Positions 57,011-64,000 of a stretch of DNA of 64,000 bases are shown here, in pieces. This stretch comes from Flexibacter flexilis DSM 6793 (GTDB lineage Bacteria; Bacteroidota; Bacteroidia; Cytophagales; Flexibacteraceae). The translations under genes were made by a program, and so were the position numbers. The notes under the pieces are model-generated. The model made no database searches, was not told the origin of the DNA, and was given only the letters and a program-made list of their open reading frames with translations. Each line of letters opens with the position of its first letter. The stretch's first letter is position 1. Location of the stretch: contig NZ_FOLE01000010.1 of NCBI RefSeq assembly GCF_900112255.1, forward strand, positions 1-64,000, given 5' to 3'.

Positions 57011-57036
57011 AATTTACTCACTAACTTTACTTACTA
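57011..57036 (+). promoter_or_regulatory. Right-end arm-type integrase sites
   Basis: AATTTACTCACTAACTTTAC followed by TTACTAT matches the left-end pair at 24724-24750 in the same orientation at about 23 of 26 positions. It lies 57 bp inside the right core. Confidence 0.6.
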
Positions 57037-57092
57037 TATTTTGCACAAGCTGCAAAATGAGGCTGATAATCAGTGTATTGTATTTGTTGTGA

Positions 57093-57109
57093 ATTTTTTA
57101 AATAAATTC
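57093..57109 (+). repeat. Right attachment-site core (attR)
   Basis: Perfect 17-bp copy of the left core, lying between the repressor and the host ABM-domain gene. Joining flanks suggests a bacterial site that was intergenic. Confidence 0.7.
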
Positions 57110-57181
57110 TGTTTGTTTTGGTTAAATGAATGCAAGCCCGCAAATTTGGCCAATATTTTTACCTGAAATTTATCCAAAACT

Positions 57182-57487
57182 ATGATAGTACGCATCGTTC
57201 GTATGACTTTCCGCCCCGAAGAGGTGGCTTCTTTCCTGAATATTTTTGAGGAATCAAAACGTTATATTCGCTCTTTTGAGGGCTGCCGACATCTGGAATT
57301 GCACCGCGACCCGCAAAATGATGCCGTTTTTTATACATACAGCCACTGGGATTCGGAAAATGATTTGAATACTTACCGCGATTCTGAGCTTTTTGGCCGC
57401 ACTTGGAAGGCTACCAAAGTCCTTTTTGCAGACAAACCGATGGCGTTTTCGCTTTCGCACCAACAAACCGTAGAACCGTTATCTTAA
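57182..57487 (+). CDS. ABM-domain protein (antibiotic biosynthesis monooxygenase fold)
   Basis: 101 residues. MIVRIVRMTFRPEEVASFLNIFEESK...RSFEGCRHLELHRDPQNDAVFYTYSHWDSENDLNTYRDSELF matches the dimeric alpha/beta barrel of ABM/DUF305-like proteins, with the characteristic FxxxF...C...E...S.W.s...L..Y pattern. Members oxidise small aromatics or degrade heme, or are regulatory. Substrate unknown. It starts 72 bp beyond the right core. Confidence 0.8.
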   Translation: MIVRIVRMTFRPEEVASFLNIFEESKRYIRSFEGCRHLELHRDPQNDAVFYTYSHWDSENDLNTYRDSELFGRTWKATKVLFADKPMAFSLSHQQTVEPLS

Positions 57488-57497
57488 TTCATTTTTT

Positions 57498-58652
57498 ATG
57501 AGAGAATTTGATGCTCCTGCTACTTACTGGACTTGGCTCAGGCCACTGATTTTTTTCTGTGTAACCTTGATTACTACCACATTAGCGGGGGCAGAATCGG
57601 TGTCTGGACGTTTTTTTGACCTCGAACAGGGCATCGACTGGGCGCATTTCCAAATGGGGTTTGAATATTCCATTCCGTTTTTGGCTATCCTGACGGCGCA
57701 CGAGTTCGGGCATTATTTCTTTGCCAAACACTATAAAGCCGACGTAACATTGCCGTTTTATATTCCTTTGTGGTTTGGTTCGGGTTCGTTTTCTATCGGC
57801 ACGATGGGCGCGTTTATTCGCATTCGGTCGGCTTTGCGTTCGCGTCAAGAGTATTTTGATGTGGGCATTGCTGGACCCTTGGCGGGTTTTGTGGTGGCGT
57901 TGGGCGTTATTGCCTATGGCTTTTTGTATTTGCCGCCGCCCGAATATATTTTTACCATTCATCCCGAATACAAACAGTTTGGTTTGGATTATGCCAGTGT
58001 CGTGTATCAAAATATGCCTGAAGGTCAGTTGCTTTTGGGTGATAATCTTATTTTTTGGTTTTTTAAAACGTATGTTGCCGATCCCAGCCGCCTGCCCAAT
58101 CCTTACGAAATGTTGCATTATCCGTACTTGTTGGCGGGGTATATTGCTTTGTTTTTTACGGCCATGAACCTCATTCCGATTGGCCAACTCGATGGCGGAC
58201 ATATTTTGTACGGGCTGATTGGTCGCCACAAGCATTTCCAAATTGCGCGTGTGCTGTTTGTGTTGTTTGTTTTTTATGCGGGGCTGAACGTGCCACGTAT
58301 TTTGTTTTATAGCTTTCAGGAAGATTCTTGGTGGATGCAATTGGTGGCAGAAGTGGCGTATTTGGGCTATTTGATTATGGCTTTTGAAAAAATGTTTGGT
58401 GAAGAAATTCGGCCAACGGTTTATTTGGGCTTGGCCGTTATGGCTTTGCAAGTGGCTGTAACACAATTTTTTCCGTATATTGAAGGTTATGCGGGTTGGT
58501 TGTTGTTTGGCTTGTTGATTGGTCGCATGATTGGCGTGGCGCATCCGCCAGCTCCCGACGAGAGCCCACTGGATTTCAAACGCAAGGTTTTGGGGTGGAT
58601 TACGCTCATTATCTTTGTGTTATGCTTTAGTCCCAAGCCTTTTATTTTGTAG
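57498..58652 (+). CDS. Site-2 protease family zinc metalloprotease (M50)
   Basis: 384 residues with about eight membrane helices. The zinc motif AHEFGH is near residue 69-74, GPLAGF near 127-132, and the second metal ligand region NLIPIGQLDGGHI near 224-236. It lacks PDZ domains, as in the Bacteroidota and cyanobacterial EGY-type group. These intramembrane proteases release regulators or clear membrane fragments; the target is unknown. It starts 10 bp after the ABM gene, so the two are probably co-transcribed. Confidence 0.9.
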   Translation: MREFDAPATYWTWLRPLIFFCVTLITTTLAGAESVSGRFFDLEQGIDWAHFQMGFEYSIPFLAILTAHEFGHYFFAKHYKADVTLPFYIPLWFGSGSFSIGTMGAFIRIRSALRSRQEYFDVGIAGPLAGFVVALGVIAYGFLYLPPPEYIFTIHPEYKQFGLDYASVVYQNMPEGQLLLGDNLIFWFFKTYVADPSRLPNPYEMLHYPYLLAGYIALFFTAMNLIPIGQLDGGHILYGLIGRHKHFQIARVLFVLFVFYAGLNVPRILFYSFQEDSWWMQLVAEVAYLGYLIMAFEKMFGEEIRPTVYLGLAVMALQVAVTQFFPYIEGYAGWLLFGLLIGRMIGVAHPPAPDESPLDFKRKVLGWITLIIFVLCFSPKPFIL

Positions 58653-58739
58653 AGAAGTAAGAGTGTGTTGGTTTTGAAATATTTTGCTTCCTAATGTGGA
58701 AAATAAATATTTGTTGCCCTTTTTATGAAAATGAAAATA

Positions 58740-58767
58740 TTGCCTTTGGGTATTTTTTATACTTTTG
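58740..58767 (+). promoter_or_regulatory. Promoter candidate for the dihydroorotase-like gene
   Basis: TACTTTTG (58760-58767) fits the Bacteroidota -7 consensus TAnnTTTG, with TTG 17 bp upstream at 58740-58742. It lies 28 bp before the GTG start. Confidence 0.5.
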
Positions 58768-58795
58768 AACCAACAAATTTCAATTCAGAGAAGCT

Positions 58796-60052
58796 GTGAA
58801 AATTCTTATCAAATCTGCACTTATTGCCGATAAGCTATCGCCGCATTATGGCGAACATCGGTGCGTACTCATCGAAAACGGAACAATTGTTTCCATTACC
58901 GAACAAGCCGTAGCCGCTGACAAAGTAATAGATGGCTCAGAGGCTGTACTTTCTGTGGGTTGGTGCGATATGCGCAGCCGTAGCGGCGAACCTGGACACG
59001 AGAGCCGTGAAGACATTGCTAGCCTTTGTGCGGCAGCGGCTATTGGTGGTTTTACGGATGTGGCCGTGTTACCAGACACCCAACCCGTCGTACAGCACAA
59101 AGAGCAAATCAGTTATTTAAAGTATCTTTCTGCTGCCCACCTGACTCAATTACACCCGATTGCAGCCATTACGCAGGATTGCAAAGGTGAAAAATTAACT
59201 GAAATGTATGATCTGCATCAGGCGGGAGCCGTGGCATTTTCGGACGCAAGGTCGGTGAGCAGTTCGGACATTGTCCTGAAAACATTGCAGTATTTGCAAA
59301 AAATTGATGGGCTATTAGTCAACAAACCAGAAGACCGCAATTTGTCGCGCTTCACGAATATGCACGAAGGCACGTACAGCACGATGCTTGGCCTGAAAGG
59401 TGTACCTGTTTTATCCGAAACATTGCACATCGCCCGCGATTTGCATTTGCTTGAATATACAGGCGGAAAGCTGCATTTCTCTCTGATTTCTAGTGCAGAA
59501 AGTGTAAAACTCATTCGCGAAGCCAAGCAAAAAGGTTTGTCCGTAACTTGCGATGTGGCCGCGCACCAACTAGCTTTTACGGATGCTGATTTGACCGATT
59601 TTAATACCAATCTGAAAGTAAATCCTCCGTTCCGCACGGCGCAAGACGTAGCCGCATTGGTAGAAGGTCTGGCTGATGGTACGATAGACGTAGTGGTTTC
59701 TGATCACACGCCATTAGACCCAGAAAGCAAAGAACTAGAATTTGATATGGCCGAATTTGGCATTTCGAGCATGGAAACGACGGCAGCGACGCTGTTGAGC
59801 TACGGGCACTTGACCATAGAACAATTTATTGATAAAATCGCCATCAATCCGCGTGCGCTATTGGGGTTACCGCAAGTACACATCGCTAAAGGTTGGCCTG
59901 CTTGTCTTACACTTTTTGCTCCAGATCAAGAATGGACATTTAGTTTGGATAAAAGTGTGAGCAAATCCCGTAACAATCCTTTCGACCAAAAAGTATTGAA
60001 AGGGAAAGTGTTAGCTACCTTCAATAAAGGTCAATTTGTGATACAAGGCTAA
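58796..60052 (+). CDS. Dihydroorotase homologue lacking metal-binding histidines
   Basis: 418 residues from GTG 58796, with amidohydrolase layout. The metal motif, usually DxHxHxRxPG, reads DMRSRSGEPG (58-67), with both His replaced by Arg. The C-terminal VSDHTPLDPESKELEFDMAEFGISSMET is well kept. Such inactive dihydroorotases are known partners that scaffold aspartate transcarbamoylase. Alternatively it is a diverged enzyme of another amidohydrolase reaction. If truly inactive, an active pyrC must exist elsewhere. Confidence 0.8.
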   Translation: MKILIKSALIADKLSPHYGEHRCVLIENGTIVSITEQAVAADKVIDGSEAVLSVGWCDMRSRSGEPGHESREDIASLCAAAAIGGFTDVAVLPDTQPVVQHKEQISYLKYLSAAHLTQLHPIAAITQDCKGEKLTEMYDLHQAGAVAFSDARSVSSSDIVLKTLQYLQKIDGLLVNKPEDRNLSRFTNMHEGTYSTMLGLKGVPVLSETLHIARDLHLLEYTGGKLHFSLISSAESVKLIREAKQKGLSVTCDVAAHQLAFTDADLTDFNTNLKVNPPFRTAQDVAALVEGLADGTIDVVVSDHTPLDPESKELEFDMAEFGISSMETTAATLLSYGHLTIEQFIDKIAINPRALLGLPQVHIAKGWPACLTLFAPDQEWTFSLDKSVSKSRNNPFDQKVLKGKVLATFNKGQFVIQG

Positions 60053-60075
60053 GGCTTTTAATATTTTACATAAAC

Positions 60076-60113
60076 AAAAAACAGACTGACCAAATTAGAC
60101 CAGTCTGTTTTTT
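60076..60113. terminator. Bidirectional terminator
   Basis: AAAAAACAGACTG pairs with CAGTCTGTTTTTT around a 12-base loop, between the convergent dihydroorotase-like and PrnB-like genes. Confidence 0.85.
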
Positions 60114-60134
60114 GTTATTTATACCTGTTTATAA

Positions 60135-61289
60135 TTATTTCATTGCTTCTTCCAAAGCGTCAATAGAAGCAACATTCAGTGCTAATACATGAGACAGAAT
60201 GTCTATGGTATAACCGCCGCTGCCGTGTGAGCGTTGCGCTTCTTGCGGCGGCTGGCTTTGGCCTGCATGCTGGCTTTTGTAAGATTCTTCCGCTATTTTT
60301 TTATGTGGCATACGGAAGCTTTTGAGCATATTACACACACCCAATAGCATTTTAGCAGAATTTTTGGCACACAAATACTCTTGCGAATCTCTATTGTCTT
60401 TGGTTGTTTCTAATGCACTAATTGTTTTTTGAAGCAAAGATGGTTTTCCTTCAAACCTATCATATAATTCTCGTACAAATGGCTGATTAAAAGCAAGATA
60501 TGCTTTTTTGAATTCTACATACTTTGAGTCTGTTATTTCTGAGCTCCACAACAAATGGTCGAATAAAAACATAGGCATTTCCACGGCACCTGGCCCGTAA
60601 TAAGAATCACCTTTCCAAATAATTGGGTCGTAGTATAAGCGTAATTCTTGGGCAAAATAATGAGGAGAAACATAGCGTTTGGCTTGCACAATCCCACTAA
60701 TAACACCCGTAAAGGCTTCTGAAGCAGCTTGTCCAATTTCAGCAAATTGAGCATCTAAGGGGTCTGACTCATGCATTTCTTCCAAATGGTGGATACTTTC
60801 AATAAGCGGGCGCATGGCCATTTGTACGCTTTGAATGAGGGCTATTTCGTCAGGTGTGCCTGTATAGGTACGCAATCTGTCGCCCGAAGGATTCCAAATA
60901 GTATAATGAAAAAGTGTATCACGTGGGGGCATGTTTGTTTTTTCGCCCAAAATCCCTAATACGGGTTCTAATTCTGGGACTTTCTCCACGGGCTCTACGC
61001 CATGCCGTTTAAGCGACCCCAAAAACAAGCCAATATCCCGCATACAAGCTAACATTTCGGGAAAATCGAAAAAATTAACCAAATCGGGTGTAGGCAAGTA
61101 TCGCCGCAAGAGGGCTACGATCCCTTCCACGTCTTTATTTTTGTTAAGCGTGGGCAACTCTTTGATGGCTTGATCTATCCCCAAAGGGTCTAAGGTACTT
61201 ACATACCAACATTCTTGATGCCAGCATTCAGCTTGTCGCCAGCCGTATTCTACTATTTGAGTAGTAATTGTGCTTGTTTTTGGAGTCAT
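60135..61289 (-). CDS. PrnB-like (DUF1864) protein, putative heme dioxygenase superfamily
   Basis: 384 residues, helical. The stretch NMPPRDTLFHYTIWNPSGDRLRTYTGTPDE and YVSPHYFAQELRLYYDPIIWKGDSYYGPGAVEMP...FLFDHLLW matches, from memory, the PrnB/DUF1864 family. Its best-known member, PrnB of pyrrolnitrin biosynthesis, shares the tryptophan/indoleamine dioxygenase fold. No pyrrolnitrin genes are nearby, so the substrate here is unknown. The conserved proximal His of the family could be within PHYFAQE. Confidence 0.6.
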   Translation of the reverse strand: MTPKTSTITTQIVEYGWRQAECWHQECWYVSTLDPLGIDQAIKELPTLNKNKDVEGIVALLRRYLPTPDLVNFFDFPEMLACMRDIGLFLGSLKRHGVEPVEKVPELEPVLGILGEKTNMPPRDTLFHYTIWNPSGDRLRTYTGTPDEIALIQSVQMAMRPLIESIHHLEEMHESDPLDAQFAEIGQAASEAFTGVISGIVQAKRYVSPHYFAQELRLYYDPIIWKGDSYYGPGAVEMPMFLFDHLLWSSEITDSKYVEFKKAYLAFNQPFVRELYDRFEGKPSLLQKTISALETTKDNRDSQEYLCAKNSAKMLLGVCNMLKSFRMPHKKIAEESYKSQHAGQSQPPQEAQRSHGSGGYTIDILSHVLALNVASIDALEEAMK

Positions 61290-61314
61290 GAAACGGATTA
61301 AGATTGAAATTAGC

Positions 61315-61710
61315 TTAATTGAGCAGCCAATTTAAACAATCTTCTTCATTTCCAAATGTTGTAATTGATAAAAATCCGACTTTCGCCTCATTATTTACTT
61401 TTTCTACGGTTGCCTTTGCAAATACGTCAGGAGAAACCAACGCTGCAACTTTCACCATACCAATGCTTTCTACTTCTGGAAACCATTCAAGTACCAAATA
61501 GTCTTGTACGTCTTTCGACAAAACTTTTAAATCGCGGTGATCACTCAAATGCACTTTGTAGCTTTTTTCTTTAATCAAATCTGTCATAAATGCACAACCC
61601 GCGCGTACTTCGTCAGGTTTTAAAAAGCCCATCCATTTAGCGTAGAGAACTCCATTTTCGCGTTCTACTATTTCGCAATAAGGCTGCTTGAATACGGTAA
61701 CATCTGCCAT
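61315..61710 (-). CDS. Small protein of unknown function, STAS-like pattern
   Basis: 131 residues from ATG 61710 (MADVTVFKQPYCEIVEREN). The pattern NGVLYAKWMGFLKPDEVRAGCAFMTDLIKEKSYKVHLSDHRDLKVLSKDVQDYL resembles Bacteroidota STAS/SpoIIAA-like domains (xxWxGxVxxEEYRxGxExxLDLIKExxxxxxLxDxRxLGxxxxEDxxWV). No catalytic motif. 25 bp from the PrnB-like start, so possibly co-transcribed. Confidence 0.65.
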   Translation of the reverse strand: MADVTVFKQPYCEIVERENGVLYAKWMGFLKPDEVRAGCAFMTDLIKEKSYKVHLSDHRDLKVLSKDVQDYLVLEWFPEVESIGMVKVAALVSPDVFAKATVEKVNNEAKVGFLSITTFGNEEDCLNWLLN

Positions 61711-62137
61711 AAAAAATGATTTTAAATTTTGTTCGCTAATTTTTGTGCAAGATAATACCCTCAAAAACCTTCTTACAAATCGTATTTGGTCTTATATTGC
61801 TCAAGTAAGATTATATATTATAAAGTGCTAATGCAATACCAAGATAATACTAATCTGCATTATACTTATTTAGTTTTCAGGGTTAAAGACAAAAGTTTCT
61901 CTTTCGTAAGAGACGTTTAGGCAGGTAATATTCTGTCTATTTATTCTTTAACTTCTTGTATTTTTGCGCTTTTCTGCTTAACATAACTGTTATAACATTC
62001 AATCTTATGCCTATTTATTCGATAAGCTAATATAATAATACCGCATTGTAGGCGATCTTCTACCACAAGAATTACAAAAATTGAGTACATTTGAGCTATA
62101 ATTTATTCCCAAAATTTTAAAGCCTTTTTGTAACGCA
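61711..62137. other. 427-bp intergenic region before recN
   Basis: AT-rich and without a supported gene. A promoter-like TACATTTG (62086-62093, TAnnTTTG) lies 45 bp before recN. No repeats or terminators stand out. Confidence 0.5.
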
Positions 62138-63802
62138 ATGCTTACTCATTTGCTCATCAAAAATTACGCGCTTATCAGAGAGTTGGAGCTTATGCCCAAC
62201 CGCGAACTCAATGTCATTACGGGCGAAACAGGCGCAGGTAAATCCATTATGTTGGGAGCTATCGGCTTGCTGCTCGGCAACCGCGCCGACACCAAAGCCC
62301 TTTTTGACCAAACTGAAAAATGTATTATAGAAGGCACTTTCGAAGTAGCGGGCTACGATATGGCCGAACTTTTCGAAGAGGCCGAAATAGATTACGATGA
62401 TACTTGCCTGATTCGCAGGGAAATATCACCGTCGGGCAAGTCGCGCACCTTTATCAATGACACCCCCGTAAACCTCGACGTGCTGCGCCGCGTGGGGGCG
62501 CAACTCATGGACATTCACTCCCAGCACGACACTTTGCAACTCGGTTCGGCGGCTTTCCAAATCGGAATTGTGGACAATTACGCCCAAAACAAAGCACACC
62601 GACAAGCTTACACCCAGACTTTTACGGCATGGAAACAAGCAGAAACACGTCTGAAATCGCTGCGCGACCAAGCCGCGCAAGCCCAAAAAGAATCTGATTA
62701 CAATCAATTTTTGTTGGATGAACTACTGGCCGCCAAACTTGCGCCCAACGAGCAGACGGAGCTGGAGCAAGAACAAAATTTGCTGGAAAACGCCGAAGAC
62801 ATCAAGCTCAAATTACAGCAAGCCATCGCCTATCTCACTGAAGGTGAGGATGCTCCTGTAGTGCCGCGCCTAAAAATAGTGCAGCAGCTTCTGGACAAAC
62901 TCGGCCATTTTTCGGAGAATTATCGCACACTCGCCCAACGCCTACAAGCCTGTTTTGCAGAAGCCCGCGACATTGCCGACGAAATAGAAGGCGAAGAACA
63001 AAGCATTGAGGTTGATAACGAACGTATCGCTTTCGTGCAGGAGCGTTTGGATTTGATTTATCATTTGCAGAAGAAACACGGCGCGAACAGCACCAAAGAA
63101 CTGCTGGACATTCAGGCCGAATTAGAACAAAAAGTAGGGCTGCTGTTGAGCTTAGACGAAGATATTTCCGAAGCCGAAAAGCAAACACAAACACTTCAGA
63201 AACAAGCCATTAACATCGCTCAAACGCTCACCGAAACGCGCACAGCAGCCATAGAACCCATCGAAACAGAACTTAAAAATTTGTTTAGGGAAGTGGGAAT
63301 GCCCAACGCGACTATCAAAATAAAATTGGAAGTGGCCGCCAGCCTCACGCCCAACGGCGCGGACATGGTTACGTTCTTGTTTTCAGCTAATAAAGGCGTT
63401 GCGCCACAGGAATTAAAAAATGTGGCGTCGGGCGGTGAATTTTCCCGTTTGATGCTGCTTATCAAATATATTTTGGCAGGAAAAACCGCACTACCAACCA
63501 TTATTTTTGATGAAATTGATACGGGAATTTCGGGCGAAATTGCCATTAAAGTGGGCGGAATTATGCAGCAAATGGGCAAAAAACATCAGATAATTGCCAT
63601 TACCCATTTGCCACAAATTGCGGCACGCGGCAAAGCACATTATTATGTGTATAAAGATAATTCGGGCGAAAAAACGGTAAGTAAAATCCGACAATTAAAA
63701 CCAAGTGAACAAATCGTCGAAATTGCACAAATGATTAGCGGTGAGCCGCCTTCGCCAGCGAGTTTAGACCACGCGCGCGAACTATTGGAAATGAGTCATT
63801 GA
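62138..63802 (+). CDS. recN: DNA repair ATPase RecN
   Basis: 554 residues, an SMC-like protein. Walker A GETGAGKSIMLGAI (about 30-43), the flanking LLIKNYALIRELEL start and MDIHSQHDTLQL are typical. Long coiled-coil arms cover about 150-370. The C-terminal half has FLFSANKG, ASGGEFSRLMLLIKYIL (ABC signature), the Walker B IIFDEIDTGISGE and ITHLPQIAARG. It organises double-strand break ends before RecA loading. Confidence 0.97.
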   Translation: MLTHLLIKNYALIRELELMPNRELNVITGETGAGKSIMLGAIGLLLGNRADTKALFDQTEKCIIEGTFEVAGYDMAELFEEAEIDYDDTCLIRREISPSGKSRTFINDTPVNLDVLRRVGAQLMDIHSQHDTLQLGSAAFQIGIVDNYAQNKAHRQAYTQTFTAWKQAETRLKSLRDQAAQAQKESDYNQFLLDELLAAKLAPNEQTELEQEQNLLENAEDIKLKLQQAIAYLTEGEDAPVVPRLKIVQQLLDKLGHFSENYRTLAQRLQACFAEARDIADEIEGEEQSIEVDNERIAFVQERLDLIYHLQKKHGANSTKELLDIQAELEQKVGLLLSLDEDISEAEKQTQTLQKQAINIAQTLTETRTAAIEPIETELKNLFREVGMPNATIKIKLEVAASLTPNGADMVTFLFSANKGVAPQELKNVASGGEFSRLMLLIKYILAGKTALPTIIFDEIDTGISGEIAIKVGGIMQQMGKKHQIIAITHLPQIAARGKAHYYVYKDNSGEKTVSKIRQLKPSEQIVEIAQMISGEPPSPASLDHARELLEMSH

Positions 63803-63810
63803 TTAAGTAA

Positions 63811-64000
63811 CTAACTGTTTATCATGAAATTATAGCAAATAAAACTTTGGAAAATTTCTTTCGTTTCATTTTCAAGATTCCAGTTTTTGTCTTCCGTACC
63901 CACCCAAATCAGGCGCAAAGTTTTGGTATCAGCAGCCACAAAATATTCTCTATGAGCGTATTTTGTGGCTGTTTTTTTGTCCAAAATAATATACGAAATA
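63811..64000 (-). CDS. Partial gene cut by the window, 3' end
   Basis: On the minus strand the frame is open from the window edge and ends at the TAG read from 63813-63811, giving about 63 visible residues, including KKTATKYAHREYFVAADTKT and LRLIWVGTEDKNWNLEN. The gene's 5' part lies beyond base 64000. The sequence suggests a beta-rich protein but no family is recognised; it ends 8 bp past the recN stop in a convergent arrangement. Confidence 0.55.
   Translation of the reverse strand, partial: ISYIILDKKTATKYAHREYFVAADTKTLRLIWVGTEDKNWNLENETKEIFQSFICYNFMINS

Larger units (their letters stand above)
24626..57109. mobile_element. Integrated element of ~32.5 kb, candidate tailless prophage
   Basis: The limits are a perfect 17-bp direct repeat at 24626-24642 and 57093-57109 (ATTTTTTAAATAAATTC). 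The left end carries a tyrosine integrase and the right end a Xre repressor with divergent promoter region. Between them nearly all genes run on the minus strand in overlapping, phage-like packing. Lysozyme, fibre-like, polyvalent ParB and zincin proteins, DNA methylases, DnaB and tRNA genes point to a virus. No terminase, portal, HK97 fold, tail tube, baseplate, relaxase or T4SS gene was recognised. Insertion is intergenic and disrupts no host gene. What it is exactly is unknown. Confidence 0.8.

Noticed and set aside
24626-57109. Integrative and conjugative element
   Set aside because: No relaxase, coupling protein or Tra/T4SS gene was found, while lysozyme, fibre-like and repressor genes favour a virus.
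57582-58544. 320-codon minus-strand ORF
   Set aside because: Lies wholly antisense to the M50 protease; Asn/Gln/His-rich composition typical of a shadow frame.
1-64000. CRISPR array
   Set aside because: No regularly spaced direct repeats of 20-40 bp with unique spacers were seen; the repeats found are short tandem boxes or paralogs.

Overview
The window is an AT-rich chromosomal segment of a member of the Bacteroidota, most likely a Cytophagales-type gliding or environmental bacterium. The evidence is a pair of surface proteins with type IX secretion sorting domains, promoters of the Bacteroidota form (TTTG, about 19 bp, TAnnTTTG), an rpmG-DUF4295-ftsY block, and an integrase that lacks the first catalytic arginine, as IntDOT-type enzymes do. 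Genus and species cannot be fixed from the sequence alone.

Region 1 (1-5.8 kb) holds two tandem T9SS cargo paralogs, a small secreted protein, ftsY, a DUF4295 protein and ribosomal protein L33 (minus strand), a DUF3050 protein, and a gene-free stretch carrying interspersed repeats.

Region 2 (5.75-21.8 kb) is a complete, collinear division and cell wall (dcw) cluster: mraZ, rsmH, ftsL-like, ftsI, murE, mraY, murD, ftsW, murG, murC, ftsQ, ftsA, ftsZ. It starts with three TGG boxes at exact 10-bp spacing that overlap the promoter (a MraZ operator) and ends at a strong terminator. Two envelope genes follow on the other strand: an OmpA-family lipoprotein, and a TPR plus periplasmic-binding-fold protein with LpoA-like architecture.

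Region 3 (24.63-57.11 kb) is an integrated element of about 32.5 kb. It is bounded by a perfect 17-bp direct repeat, with paired 12-bp arm-type repeats just inside each end. At the left end are a tyrosine integrase and a PIN-domain toxin-antitoxin pair; at the right end are a Xre repressor, a divergent small regulator and a tRNA cluster. Nearly everything between is on the minus strand. The right half holds replication and modification genes: DnaB helicase, C5 and N6 DNA methylases, a PP-loop ATPase and many small ORFs. The left half is a tightly packed block of small beta-rich proteins, single-TM proteins, a transglutaminase-like protein, a peptidoglycan-binding/SH3 protein, a GH108 lysozyme, a ParB-domain protein, a RadA-like ATPase, fibre/lectin-like proteins and an LPD1 zincin. 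I see no terminase, portal, HK97 capsid, tail or conjugation gene. The best reading is a tailless, probably membrane-containing prophage of a kind I cannot name. Its most striking detail is a textbook programmed -1 frameshift signal at the end of the lysozyme gene (A_AAA_AAG, 5-nt spacer, perfect 11-bp hairpin). The shift would add a C-terminal transmembrane helix, giving soluble and membrane-anchored lysozyme from one gene.

Region 4 (57.1-64 kb) returns to host genes: an ABM-domain protein, a site-2 protease family membrane peptidase, a dihydroorotase homologue without its metal-binding histidines, a PrnB-like protein, a small unknown protein, recN, and the 3' end of a gene cut by the window.
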